A stretch of DNA of 64,000 nt from Bacillus sp. SD088 (GCF_017355205.1 NZ_JADIJK010000023.1:1-64000), one strand, 5' to 3'. Positions 17,218 through 27,364 are shown, counted from the first letter of the stretch. Numbers and translations are program-made. Notes: a model not told the origin generated them from the letters alone.

Positions 17218-18411
17218 CTATCTGGTTCTTTTTTGTTTTAATAAATAATGCCACAACCATACTAAGAATGCTGCTGTAGCCATACTTCCACCGACCACGC
17301 ATGTGCCCAGCCATTCCCAACGTTCCCATGCTACTACACCACCTGCTGAGCCAAGAGCCCCCCCTATGAATGAACTAACCATATATACAGTGTTCAATCT
17401 ACCTTTTGCCTCAGCAGACAAACTATAAATGCGAGTCTGATTTGAGATATGGGCACCCTGATAACCCAAATCTAACAGAACAATTCCAACAATTAGCCCC
17501 CAATGCCAGGTTCCAAACAATCCAAATAATACATACGACAACAATACGATTACGGTCATCAAACCGACCATCATTTTGGGACTGAATCGATCGCTTAATT
17601 TACCGACCACAGACGCTGTCACAACTCCGACCACACCGATCAAACTAAATATCCCGACCATGGAACTACCATACTGATAATGTGGGCCTTCTAAAAAGAA
17701 AGTTAACGAAGTCCAAAAGGCACTGAACGAGCCAAACATCAATGCACTTATCAAGGCTGCTTCACGAAGTGTACGCTCTTGTACGATCAATTTTCTGATA
17801 GAACGTAGTAATTCCAAATAGGATAATTTTACCTTAGGCTTAAGAGAAGGCAAATAACGGTATAAAATATATGTCAATATAAACATCAGCAAAGATGCAA
17901 AACCAAACATAACGCGCCAGCTAAATATCTCCCCGATAAAACCAGCCACTGCTCTTGCCAGCAAGATGCCAATTAAGAGACCACTCATCACACTTCCAAT
18001 TACTTTCCCTCGCTGATAAGGAGATGCAAGTTCTGCCGCAAACGGCACAATAATTTGTGGAGACACTGTGGTAAAGCCAACCATAAAGCTGGCTATATAC
18101 ACACTGTACAGATTTTGGGCAGTCGCTAAAAAGATCAGAGCCAGTCCAACCGCAAACAGAAGAGAAAGGATCAATTTTTTCTTTTCATAAATATCGCCAA
18201 GGGGGATAAACGTAAACATTCCGATCGCAAAACCAATCTGAGTATACGTAGAAATAACTCCTGATTGGTGATCATCAACGCCAAACGTTCGTCCCATTTC
18301 AGCTAATAAAGGTTGATTGTAGTATAGATTTGCAATCGTTAGTCCACATGAAACCGCCATTAAAAGGGTAAGTGTTGGACTAGGTTGTGCTTGTTGCAGA
18401 AAACGCCTCAC
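17218..18411 (-). CDS. MFS exporter under T-box control
   Basis: A 397-residue 12-helix major facilitator protein. The N-terminal AVSCGLTIANLYYNQPLLAEMG and the loop PLGDIYEKKKLI (MFS signature A position) are conserved with the paralogue at 20198-21385. The family resembles YfhI/CynX-type and sugar-efflux-like exporters. The leader upstream is a complete T-box with terminator, so expression should rise when a particular tRNA is uncharged. That ties the transporter to an amino acid, probably as importer or exporter of it or of an analogue. Confidence 0.88.
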   Translation of the reverse strand: MRRFLQQAQPSPTLTLLMAVSCGLTIANLYYNQPLLAEMGRTFGVDDHQSGVISTYTQIGFAIGMFTFIPLGDIYEKKKLILSLLFAVGLALIFLATAQNLYSVYIASFMVGFTTVSPQIIVPFAAELASPYQRGKVIGSVMSGLLIGILLARAVAGFIGEIFSWRVMFGFASLLMFILTYILYRYLPSLKPKVKLSYLELLRSIRKLIVQERTLREAALISALMFGSFSAFWTSLTFFLEGPHYQYGSSMVGIFSLIGVVGVVTASVVGKLSDRFSPKMMVGLMTVIVLLSYVLFGLFGTWHWGLIVGIVLLDLGYQGAHISNQTRIYSLSAEAKGRLNTVYMVSSFIGGALGSAGGVVAWERWEWLGTCVVGGSMATAAFLVWLWHYLLKQKRTR

Positions 18412-18450
18412 TGGCCCTACTCCCTTCTATATAAAAATAACAATAAAAAA

Positions 18451-18763
18451 CCTTTCGTCCCTTGGATATAGCAGTATTATGCTATATCCAAGGGACGAAA
18501 GGTATGTCTTCCGCGGTACCACCCTCATTTGCTTAGAACCTCACAATTCTAGCCTCACAAAGTAAAACCAATTTACTTTCAACACATCAACGGGTGTGAC
18601 CGTTTGAAACTACTCACCGAACCACTCCATTTCATTCGGTTTCGTTCAACATTTCCGAGACGACTTCGCACGAGAGGTTAAGGCAAAGATTGCAACAAAT
18701 ACTTTGCTCTCTGAGCATAAGAGCTCCCATACTTATTTCTCTTCATTACTTTTATCAATATAA
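18451..18763 (-). promoter_or_regulatory. T-box riboswitch leader
   Basis: On the minus strand the leader contains AGAGAG in the distal part of stem I (about 18712-18707), the invariant AGGGTGGTACCGCG (18525-18512), and then a strong terminator. The terminator arms CCTTTCGTCCCTTGGATATA and TATATCCAAGGGACGAAAGG (18501-18451) are followed by TTTTTTA. A candidate specifier is TGC (Cys) in GTGCGAAG near 18672-18665, but this is uncertain without folding. The regulated gene is the MFS exporter. Confidence 0.88.
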
Positions 18764-18863
18764 GAATTTTTTATAATCATACCATGACTTAATATTTTGT
18801 CAACCGACTTAATTATCTTGAGTTTCCGTAAAACGCAAATAATTATCACAACACTTTATGTAA

Positions 18864-19970
18864 TAACTCACATTTCGCAGGTCAGAGGAACATTTCACCA
18901 AATTTTTTAATATTTTTTTAAAAACAAATGAGCTGAGTTTGTCAGTCGACAATCTTTCCCATTTTTTTTAGATTGTCGGCTTTACTCGACATCTTCTTGG
19001 TGGTCTTGCAGAAAATCCTATTATACATTCATTTTTTCCGGTTGGTTTGACACGAAATATTCATGTCATAGCCTGCCAGGCGAACAATTCTACATGTTTG
19101 TTCATCAATGTTGTCGGGTAAAAAGCGTATGGTATCTGAACCCTGTCTTATGACGATAACCCTTATGTCATGCAGTTGTTCGAGGAGCGCTTTGCCCGTT
19201 GGTTCAAATAGCTTTCGGTTTCCCGCCAGGATCAACGAATGCTTCTCATTCTTCATTTTCGATCGGATTCGGTATTCAAGGATGCTGTATATAAGCAGAG
19301 CCATTACATACACAATGCCTAGTGCCCCAATCCTCTCTGGCGTTTTAATGAAAACCGCATCAATCATCTGCGGCTCTTTCAGGAGACGGAATCGGGTTTC
19401 TGCAGCAGACTGGCCCTTGAGATTTTGAGTATATCGATATCCGGGAGTTTCTTCCGGTCCATTCTGTTGGTTATCAGGATAAAAGTGCTCGCCAGCTTAA
19501 GGTATGGTCAATTTTTTCGCGGTTTTCTATCAGAGAAACCAGCCGGACTCGGAAGACTGTGGCGGTTAGATTCTCCTCATCCTTCCTTGTCTGCCGCGGC
19601 GCTTCCGTTTCACGGGTTCTTCCTTTGATTCCACTTCGAGTTGATACTCATGCAGGCTTGTCTTATGTTTTTTCTCGAAAGCCTTCATTGCTTCCAACGC
19701 ATCTTCTTGGCAATGAAATACGGTGTTGCTGAACTACTTCGACAGCGCTTTGGTAAATTCGTCATGTTGTTTTTGGACTTTCGCTGCCAGCCCTTTTGCC
19801 TTTTGGTTTTCCAAGTGGTCAAACCGTGACGACCCCACATCCAAGGTTAGAACCTGATCAGGCATAAAATGTCCCTCCACTTCGATATTTACTATAAAGT
19901 TCCATATCAAAGTGGCGTAACCCTTCAAAAAATTAGAAATTAAGACTTTCCACGTGCGAAATGTGAGTTA
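18864..19970 (-). mobile_element. IS1634/IS4-like element, internally deleted, both ends intact
   Basis: Perfect 16-bp inverted repeats TAACTCACATTTCGCA (18864-18879) and TGCGAAATGTGAGTTA (19955-19970) bound 1.1 kb that holds only broken transposase pieces. Full-length relatives are larger, so the centre has been lost while the ends remain mobilisable. Confidence 0.65.
19029..19928 (-). pseudogene. Broken IS1634/IS4-type transposase
   Basis: The N-terminal piece (19734-19928) reads MPDQVLTLDVGSSRFDHLENQ and the C-terminal piece (19029-19367) reads FIKTPERIGALGIVYVMALLIYSILEYRIR, the usual C-terminus of this transposase family. The middle is out of frame and shortened, and the catalytic core is not intact. 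Confidence 0.65.
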
Positions 19971-20197
19971 AAGAACTATAAGGTCTATGGTTTTATTTAG
20001 TATAGTTAATATACGTATCTCGGCTGTACCCCTAAAAAGGCCGTTTTGAAACTGAGCATAAAAAGTGATATTAATTACCACTCATATTGTTCCATCCTTA
20101 ACATTATGCTCAACCTCTCCTTTAAAATTGATAATGTCATTATCCACAGACTGCTTCGAATTGTAAATAATCATTTTTGATTTTTTCATAGCACCTG

Positions 20198-21385
20198 TTA
20201 AGCAAGCTTAATACATTTTTTCTTTTTACCGTATACGAAATGGAAAGTAAGTCCATAAGCCTGAAAAACAAGTCCGAGGATTGTAACACCAATCCAACCG
20301 AACTGCCCCCATAAAGTTGTTCCTAACAGAGACCCCAGTGCGCCTCCTATAAAGTAAGAAAACATAAAAACAGTATTGTTTCTACTTGCATACTCAGTTC
20401 TAAGTTTTTGAACTCGCGTTTGATTGGATACTTGGCCAAACTGATTCCCGACATCCAGTAATACGATGGAAATTACTAATGCGACAATATTAGAACCTAA
20501 AAGCATTAAGATAAAGAAGCTGACAGATTGCATTGCATACCCAATAAAAACTATATTTTTTTCAGAAATCTTATCAGCCAGCCTCCCTGCAAATGGTGAA
20601 CACATAGCCCCTGACAGTCCAATAAGGGCTAAGATCCCCGCTTCTTTACTTCCCCAATTGTAGGACGAACTACTTATATAGAAAATCAATGTAGACCAAA
20701 AAATAGAAAAGGTACCAAACATAAAGAAACCACTTATAACTGATTCTTGCAATATTTTTTGACTTTTAATTAAAAATGGAATACTTTTTAACGATGAAAA
20801 ATATGATAGCCCCGAACTAATATTATGATCTTCTTTTGGTAAATTAAAATACAAGATCATAGATAAAATTAATATAACAATGAATCCTAATAAATAAATC
20901 ATCTTCCAATTAGCATAACTTGCTACGAATCCTGAAACTGATCGTGATAACAAAATACCAGTTAGCAATCCACTTAATAGTTGGCCAGTTACTCTTCCCC
21001 GATTTTCTTTATAAACTAAACTGGCTCCGTAAGGAATGATTATTTGAGGGACGATAGAAAGTAGTCCGATTAAAAATGATGAAATGGCAAAAAGTAAAAA
21101 ATTTGGTGAAAGAAAAGCCATAAGCAAAGATAATGTCGAAAGTAAAGACATTCTAATAATAAGTTTCTTCCTGTTTATCAAATCCCCAAGTGGTACCAAG
21201 AATAATAAACCAAGCGCATAACCTAATTGAGTAAGCATAGATAACACTCCGACCGAGCTAATCCCAATGCTAAATGTCTTTGCTGCGTGATTGGCAATCG
21301 GTTGGATATAATAAATATTTGCCACGACAGCACCACAAGTAACAGAAAGTAAGAAAAATAAGTTCTTGTTTACAGCTTTTTTCAT
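20198..21385 (-). CDS. MFS exporter, paralogue of the T-box gene
   Basis: A 395-residue 12-helix MFS protein clearly related to the one at 17218-18411 (shared YYxQP, PLGDxxxRKKLI, LLDVGNQ/LLDLGYQ, SNQTRV/I, SxFIGGALGS). It has no T-box. It is divergent from a LysR regulator that starts at 21850 and probably controls it. The two paralogues flank a decayed IS, so a local duplication followed by insertion is possible. Confidence 0.88.
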   Translation of the reverse strand: MKKAVNKNLFFLLSVTCGAVVANIYYIQPIANHAAKTFSIGISSVGVLSMLTQLGYALGLLFLVPLGDLINRKKLIIRMSLLSTLSLLMAFLSPNFLLFAISSFLIGLLSIVPQIIIPYGASLVYKENRGRVTGQLLSGLLTGILLSRSVSGFVASYANWKMIYLLGFIVILILSMILYFNLPKEDHNISSGLSYFSSLKSIPFLIKSQKILQESVISGFFMFGTFSIFWSTLIFYISSSSYNWGSKEAGILALIGLSGAMCSPFAGRLADKISEKNIVFIGYAMQSVSFFILMLLGSNIVALVISIVLLDVGNQFGQVSNQTRVQKLRTEYASRNNTVFMFSYFIGGALGSLLGTTLWGQFGWIGVTILGLVFQAYGLTFHFVYGKKKKCIKLA

Positions 21386-21849
21386 AAAAGAACCTCCAAA
21401 TTTAACACATTCATGTCTTTTAAAATTAAGAAAATGAGCATTGGCATTATGAAATAATGGCTAATTTATCGTCAATCCGTCATCAACAGAAATTTTTAAC
21501 CTTTTATCGCATCTCCACTTTCTGACGCCAAAAAGTAATCACTTTCGCGACTACCTTCCGGAGTAGTTTTGGGGTGGAATTGGAGTAAATATCAAAACCT
21601 CTTGTGTTGTGACAGCAATTGCGTCAGTTGTTTTTAGTAAACCACTTGAAACCATATTTACGTTATATATCCGTGTTTTTTTTGGTAAGATTTCGAACTT
21701 CTCAGCAATGGGGCCATAAAATAACTGAAACTTTAATAATTCTCACAATCTATATTAACATCGATAATATGTGATGTATAATTCATTATAATGATGGTTT
21801 TAATGAATATATGTAATGAATAACAAGCTTAAGAAAGGGGTTATTATGA
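21386..21849. promoter_or_regulatory. Divergent MFS/lysR control region
   Basis: No gene is seen in this 464-bp interval. Near the regulator the perfect palindrome TCATTATAATGA (21783-21794) is nested in ATTCATTA and TAATGAAT (21781-21808). This is a plausible LysR binding region, and it also supplies -10-like sequence. Confidence 0.45.
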
Positions 21850-22734
21850 ATGGAGTGGCAACAGTTTCATTATTTTAAAACCCTGGCACGCATCCAACAC
21901 GTTACGCGTTCGGCGGAAGAACTATCCATTACCCAGTCTGCTCTTAGCCGTTCTATTGCTCGATTTGAAGATGAAATAGGTGTTCCATTATTCGAACGGC
22001 AAGGACGTTCAATTAGATTAAATGAATATGGACATATATTTCTTAAACGTGTAGATCGTATATTAAAAGAATTCAGTGAAGGCAAACAAGAAATTTACGA
22101 TTTACTTGAGCCTGATCAGGGACAAGTATCGATTGGTTTTTTACATACTTTGAGTACAAATGTTATACCCGAACTAATTGCATCTTTTCGTACTCACTAT
22201 CCAAAAATTACTTTTAAACTCGGACAAGGATCATCTCCGATTCTTCTTGAACAATTACAGTTAGGAGGGTACGATCTCTGTTTAGTTGCTCCTGCGAACA
22301 TTAAATCTCCTATTCAATGGAAAGAACTATGGAGTGAAAGACTCTTTGTTACTGTTCCTAAAGAACACAAATTTGCAAACTTTAAAAGCATTACATTAGA
22401 AGAAATTGCAGATGAACCATTTATTCTTTTAAAAAAGGGGTATTCCCTTCGTACAACTATTGAGAGACTGTTTGAAGATATGGGGATTTCCCCTAAAATC
22501 ACATTTGAAGGAGACGAAGCAGATACTGTAGTAGGTCTTGTTGCTGCAGGTTTGGGAATATCTATTTTACCGAATATGAAGGGGATAGACCAAAGTAAAA
22601 TATCTCAATTAAGTATCGATTCGCCCCAATCTCGTAGGACTATTGGTCTTGCTGAAGTTCAAGGAAGATATTTATCACCTGCAACACGACAATTTAAACA
22701 ATTTGTTTTTGACTACTTTGGTAAATCAGAATAA
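21850..22734 (+). CDS. LysR-family transcriptional regulator
   Basis: A 294-residue regulator. The winged helix is at residues 1-60 (FHYFKTLARIQHVTRSAEELSITQSALSRSIARFEDEIGVPLF) and the periplasmic-binding-like effector domain from about 90. The start ATG at 21850 is preceded by AAAGGGG. It is transcribed away from the MFS gene, the standard LysR arrangement. It is most like B. subtilis CzcR/YwqM-type regulators of transport genes. Effector unknown. Confidence 0.92.
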   Translation: MEWQQFHYFKTLARIQHVTRSAEELSITQSALSRSIARFEDEIGVPLFERQGRSIRLNEYGHIFLKRVDRILKEFSEGKQEIYDLLEPDQGQVSIGFLHTLSTNVIPELIASFRTHYPKITFKLGQGSSPILLEQLQLGGYDLCLVAPANIKSPIQWKELWSERLFVTVPKEHKFANFKSITLEEIADEPFILLKKGYSLRTTIERLFEDMGISPKITFEGDEADTVVGLVAAGLGISILPNMKGIDQSKISQLSIDSPQSRRTIGLAEVQGRYLSPATRQFKQFVFDYFGKSE

Positions 22735-22740
22735 ATGTTA

Positions 22741-22772
22741 TTCTTCAACAAAGGGGGGCTTTTGTTGAAGAA
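22741..22772 (+). other. Hairpin after lysR
   Basis: TTCTTCAACAAA and TTTGTTGAAGAA form a perfect 12-bp stem across an eight-base loop. It lies six bases after the lysR stop. There is no strong T-run, so termination is only probable. Confidence 0.5.
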
Positions 22773-23067
22773 GGAAATAAATATTTCTTGTTAAAAAAAA
22801 GGAATGTCTCCAAAATTAAGACATTGTCCAAAAAATTGACACAAAAGTCCTTAATACCTTGCAGAATGACTCAAAACTCCTTATAAACTTGTTAAAATCT
22901 CTTTTTAAACTAGACTAGGGTGACTTATTCAACTAAAGGGAGCGTTAATAATGCGAGTCATTATATTCCACAATCGGGCCATTTTCTTGAGTAACACATT
23001 TAAAGAAAATCGTTATGGAGTGAAGAAATTGTGATAATTTCCACTTAAACAAAAGGGGAGGTTAGTT

Positions 23068-23730
23068 GTGCGAAATGGTTTCTAGCTTAAATTGAGGATG
23101 GTCACATTTCTCTAGTAAAGGCTAGACAGTTCCTGTCGGAACTGAAGGATTATATCGAAGAATCAAATGAGGGGGTAACGCCCTGAAGGGTTCTCTCTTA
23201 GCCGAATAGCACTGGATTTAGTAAGAATGATAGTGTTATAAGCTCGGTGAAAAGGCGTGAGAAATTACCGCAGCAGTTCGGCTGCCGAAAGCCTACTCGA
23301 TGGAGTGGTGTAGTTCATGATGCTTGAGTTGAATGAATATGGTGAGGATGCGAAAACTCCTAAAAGAAAAAGGGTAAGCTGATGAACTTCTGAATGTACG
23401 GGTCTATACCTGCAATACATAGAAATGTGTATATCACCAAATTGTGAGGTTAGCTGTGGGTGAGTAAGAATAACTAATATAAAAATCCATGATACGTTAC
23501 AGGAGTATGAAGGCTAACAGGCTTACAGGAAGCACCTTAGTTCATTCCATAATAGATATAATTCAACATTGTAAGCTGATAACGTGGAGGGCTTACTCCC
23601 TGTGAAGCGTTGGCAAGGAAAGCAATAATGATATTATTTACTGTATAACTTGTCTTAATATCAGTGAAAGTGGTGGCACAGTACCAATGAAATGTCTAAT
23701 CCACATGGAGGGATAGCCACCCTTTCCAAT
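23068..23730 (+). ncRNA. Group II intron, 5' part only
   Basis: GTGCG at 23068 is the canonical group II 5' end. About 650 nt of structured, non-coding sequence follows that resembles bacterial domain I-III. No reverse transcriptase ORF follows and no domain V motif is seen before the MgtE gene. The intron is therefore truncated on its 3' side. The rest of the interval 22773-23067 shows nothing recognisable. Identification rests on the end motif and overall character. Confidence 0.5.
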
Positions 23731-23746
23731 ATATACTCACTTATGT

Positions 23747-23785
23747 ACAACCTTATGAAATGGTGTTATTATTTCATAAGGTTGT
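23747..23785. other. Long perfect hairpin
   Basis: ACAACCTTATGAAAT and ATTTCATAAGGTTGT pair perfectly over 15 bp with a nine-base loop, right after the intron fragment. There is no T-run on either side. It may be the terminator-like target beside which the intron was placed, or an IS end. Confidence 0.4.
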
Positions 23786-23950
23786 TAATATAATAGGGAC
23801 TATATTTTTAAAATATGGAAAAGGACTGAAATATTTATTTGCCGATGATAACTTATCAATATGATAACTACCCTACGGTCTTAGTTCAGAAGTTTAAAGA
23901 AACTAACCTTCAATTAAAACATAAGCTGTTAATTTAATTATATTGTATTT

Positions 23951-24934
23951 TTACATGATTTTAGAAATAAACATGGTGGCAATGCCAAAGTAAATAAGCA
24001 GGGACAGGATATCATTAATCGTTGTAATCAGTGGTCCCGATGCAACGGCAGGATCTGCTTTACACTTATACAATATAAGCGGAATTATCGTCCCAGCAAG
24101 GGTTCCGATAATCAAAGTTGACAAAAGGGAGAAACCGACAATAAACCCCAGCATCAAACTTCCTCTCCATACATAGGCAATTACCGTAATGATGATCGCA
24201 CAAGTTATTCCAATAATAATCCCTACTAATAATTCTCTCCATAAAAGCTTAGAAGTCTTTTTCAGATCAAGTTGTTCTGATACAAGACCACGAACAACGA
24301 CTGCAAGCGATTGTGTTCCTGTATTTCCAGTCATTCCAGCAATCATCGGCATGAAAAAGGCAAGAGCGACAACTGTTTCTAAAGTCTCTTCAAAGCTTTC
24401 CATAATTCCTCCAGAAATTAGCCCGATAAATAATAATAAAATAAGCCAAGGAAGTCTTTTTCCAGCTGCCACCATTGGTTTTGTATGAAAATTAATTTCC
24501 TTTCCAGATGCCGTAAGCTTCCCGATATCTTCATCTGCCTCTTGATGAATAACATCGATAATATCTTCTACTTGGATAATCCCAATTAATTGTTTACTTT
24601 TATTGACAACAGGAATGGAAACAAGATCCTTATCCCGAAATACCTTTGCTGCATCCTCCTGGTCTAAGTCGGTTGGAAAATAAACAATCTTTCTTTTCAT
24701 AATCTTTGCAAGTATTTCTGTATTAGCTGCCGCAAGTAATTCCCGTACGGATAATACACCGGTTAATTGTTGCTTTTGAGCAATCATATAGACGTAGTGG
24801 ATATTTTCTTTGTCTTGTGCCTGCTCTCGCAAATAACGTATTGCTTGCTCAACTGTTAAAGATTCTTGCAAAGCAACATACCCTTGTTCCATTAACGTTC
24901 CTGTTGTTTCATGTTCATAAATCGTAAGACTCAT
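23951..24934 (-). CDS. mgtE: MgtE magnesium transporter lacking the N domain
   Basis: A 327-residue protein with two CBS domains (about residues 12-135) and then the five-helix MgtE channel, including FFMPMIAGMTGNTGTQSLAVVVRGL and the C-terminal DPAVASGPLITTINDILSL, which line the pore and bind Mg2+. Typical MgtE proteins have about 450 residues and begin with a superhelical N domain. This one starts directly at the CBS pair. AAGGAGGT precedes the ATG and the M-box leader ends just upstream, so the short form is the real gene product, not a truncation artefact. Magnesium gating would rest on the CBS domains alone. Confidence 0.93.
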   Translation of the reverse strand: MSLTIYEHETTGTLMEQGYVALQESLTVEQAIRYLREQAQDKENIHYVYMIAQKQQLTGVLSVRELLAAANTEILAKIMKRKIVYFPTDLDQEDAAKVFRDKDLVSIPVVNKSKQLIGIIQVEDIIDVIHQEADEDIGKLTASGKEINFHTKPMVAAGKRLPWLILLLFIGLISGGIMESFEETLETVVALAFFMPMIAGMTGNTGTQSLAVVVRGLVSEQLDLKKTSKLLWRELLVGIIIGITCAIIITVIAYVWRGSLMLGFIVGFSLLSTLIIGTLAGTIIPLILYKCKADPAVASGPLITTINDILSLLIYFGIATMFISKIM

Positions 24935-25116
24935 GTTAAGTACCTCCTTAAAGATGATCTCCCATAGGTGAGGGGATCTTATTTTCCGTTTTTATGCACA
25001 ATTTACTTTCCGAGGGATTAGCCATCCCCATCACCTCCTTTCAAACACCCTAAGGGGGGAAAATCCTTAAAGACTTATCAAATCAAAATATACTTAGCAC
25101 AACAGTCTCCAAATAC

Positions 25117-25335
25117 ATAAAAAACACCCCTCTACAAAGAAGGATGTTCAGCATTTGAAAATATAGTGAATAAACCCCCTTCGCAGAGCTTTAGCACTAT
25201 GTGGCATAGGATATGCATCCAGCTACATTAAAAACCACCTTAAGTCGATGGTTCCTGTTGACCCATTGGAGTCTTTCGACATTTCTGGGCAGTAGCATGT
25301 CTCCACATAGGAGCCTCACCTAGCGAGGAATCCAT
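25117..25335 (-). promoter_or_regulatory. M-box (ykoK) magnesium riboswitch and terminator
   Basis: The minus strand from 25335 reads TCGCTAGGTGAGGCTCCTAT, then a sequence containing GCTACTGCCC, CAATGGGTCAACAGGAACCA and GGATGCATATCCTATGCCA, ending AGTGCTAAAGCTCTGCG. These are the conserved blocks of the M-box aptamer. The expression platform is a 10-bp hairpin ACATCCTTCT / AGAGGGGTGT (25147-25124) followed by TTTTTTA. High Mg2+ should terminate transcription of mgtE. Confidence 0.95.
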
Positions 25336-25445
25336 ATAAGATTATCATTACTGGTGTAGTCGTATCTTTTATCCAAGATGATCAAGGGAATAAATCATAA
25401 TCACGCATAATCCAACGTTTTGGAATTCACCAAAAAAATCATAAA

Positions 25446-25811
25446 CTAAAAACGAATGATTTTGGCTGCAATTAATATAACGAGTATTAAAACGATAAGA
25501 AACTGAATCCAGTAACCTTTTGTAGAAGGACCACTCTCCTTCCTTACCACCGATTTGGAGAGAATCAATTCCATTGTCCAGATGAGCCACAGTGCTAAAA
25601 TACCTTTGACAACGTATAACGATGGGAATTTGAGTACGATTAACATTCCCAGCCCGGAAACGATCATAATCACATATAATAAGCGCAATATCATTTGCGT
25701 TATTTTTTTGCCCTTAGGTTTTCCTATTTTTAATAAAATAAATGCTAGGAAAAAAAGCAAAATGGTAATGCGCCACAAACCTGCATGTGATTGAAATAAT
25801 AGGTCAAACAT
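25446..25811 (-). CDS. DUF1516 (YisL-like) membrane protein
   Basis: A 121-residue protein with four hydrophobic helices, matching the YisL/UPF0344 family in size and pattern (SHAGLWRITILLFFLAFILL at the start, LLYVIMIVSGLGMLI in the middle). The function of the family is unknown. It stands alone, before the M-box leader. Confidence 0.75.
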   Translation of the reverse strand: MFDLLFQSHAGLWRITILLFFLAFILLKIGKPKGKKITQMILRLLYVIMIVSGLGMLIVLKFPSLYVVKGILALWLIWTMELILSKSVVRKESGPSTKGYWIQFLIVLILVILIAAKIIRF

Positions 25812-26052
25812 TTTATCATCTCCTTATATAATTATCTGCTATTCATTTTTGCAGTGTATACACCCTTCTGCCATTGCCATCATGTCATAAACCAAAAGAT
25901 TCAATAATGATAATCATTCTCAATAAAGAGATGCGAGAACCCCCACACTTTTCAAAACGCCCACCTGGTAACGAAAGTGCAATGAATGCCGATATAATTC
26001 CTTATACTAGATTTTCTGGTTCTAAACGAAATGCAAACATTCAATTGCTTGA

Positions 26053-27120
26053 TCAAAGATGTGTAATGTTTACCATGGAGGGAGTGGATACAGAATTCCA
26101 GTGTTGATCGTCTTCTCCGAGCTCCAGCACCGCGACAATACGTTCCTGCGGTCGAACCCCAAATAGCTTTCTCTGTTCCTGATTATAAATCCATTCCGGA
26201 ATCATGCGGCGCGCGTGCCATGGTTTGGAATTGACCAATAATAGAAAGTTCTGGACCAAACAACATATCGCTGCGTAATCCTCTTCTTGCTTGTGGAGAT
26301 CGGCTTCTTCTTTAGCTACAATTAATAGGAACGTAGTATCTCTAGATGAAGTTCGAAGTATGCCAGACGCCTCATTGCCTGTTACATAAATAAAACGCCA
26401 CGGTTCTCGTAATCCATCGTTCGGTGCCCAGACGGCATCATTCAGCAATTCAAGAACGCTTTGTGAAGTGACTCGATAATTATCTGAATACAACCTATCT
26501 TCTCCACCTATGACGGTCCATTTCTGTTCCGCAGGTGTTCTTCTTTTTCGGGTTCTTGGTGTTTTTTCAAAGTATCCTATGTTTAAAATTCCGGCAAACC
26601 TTTCCCCTTCTCTCAAACCAATTTCCTTAAAAAATGATTTGCTTTGAATAATTTGCTCCGTGTACCACAGCATCCCTAAACCATGTTCCCAGCCTAACAG
26701 TTGGAAATTTTGCATGATGCTACAAACCGCAGCATAATTCTCATCACTCTGTCGCTGAGTAACGGCAGATTCTGCAATAAAGATCAAGTGAGCAGGGGTA
26801 TCTGCTACCTTTTTCGTTAAAAAATCCACCATTTTGTTGAGACCAAGTTTGCCAAGTTTGCCTTCCTTTAATTTAACTGTCATGCTCTCGGCCAGCTTTT
26901 GACGTGACTCATACGTGCCGTAGTAAATACAACGCCACTTTGGCGTTTCCTCAGCTACGTACAAGCTAGCAGCCTTATGCAGCAAAGAAATGACTAGGTC
27001 TTTTTCTACCGGAGTTCCATTGAATTTCCGAATCGATCTACGTTCTCTTATCGTCTTAGAAATAATCAAATACAATTCCCCCAATAAATGTTGCCTTGTA
27101 AATTCGTTTTGCATGCCCAT
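26053..27120 (-). CDS. Tandem nitroreductase-fold protein
   Basis: About 355 residues in which the nitroreductase fold occurs twice. The first copy begins TIRERRSIRKFNGTPVEKDLV and has the helix GWEHGLGMLWY. The second has LLNDAVWAPNDGLREPWRFIYVTG and a matching AAICCLVQNFLLLV. The first copy keeps the RRSIRxF flavin-phosphate motif; the second lacks it. A normal nitroreductase is one domain of about 200 residues that dimerises, so this protein may be an internal pseudo-dimer binding one or two FMN. The frame is open to 27177, but AAGGACA before the ATG at 27120 supports the later start. Confidence 0.8.
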   Translation of the reverse strand: MGMQNEFTRQHLLGELYLIISKTIRERRSIRKFNGTPVEKDLVISLLHKAASLYVAEETPKWRCIYYGTYESRQKLAESMTVKLKEGKLGKLGLNKMVDFLTKKVADTPAHLIFIAESAVTQRQSDENYAAVCSIMQNFQLLGWEHGLGMLWYTEQIIQSKSFFKEIGLREGERFAGILNIGYFEKTPRTRKRRTPAEQKWTVIGGEDRLYSDNYRVTSQSVLELLNDAVWAPNDGLREPWRFIYVTGNEASGILRTSSRDTTFLLIVAKEEADLHKQEEDYAAICCLVQNFLLLVNSKPWHARRMIPEWIYNQEQRKLFGVRPQERIVAVLELGEDDQHWNSVSTPSMVNITHL

Positions 27121-27364
27121 CAAAATAATGTCCTTGTCAAAACAGGGAAATATCTCGACCTTTAGCACCAAGGGCATCCCTGTATATTTAACGACTTAAG
27201 TTTGGAGTAGGCGCTAAAATGTGACCTAAAATAGGTAAATGACCGCGCTGGGTGATTCATGTCAAAAACATACGTTGTATGAGTAGGCACAACTGACATG
27301 ATACGCCCCTTCCTCTAACGCCATTGGAACAAAGTAAAGAATAGTTCATAATTAAGTTCCAAAC

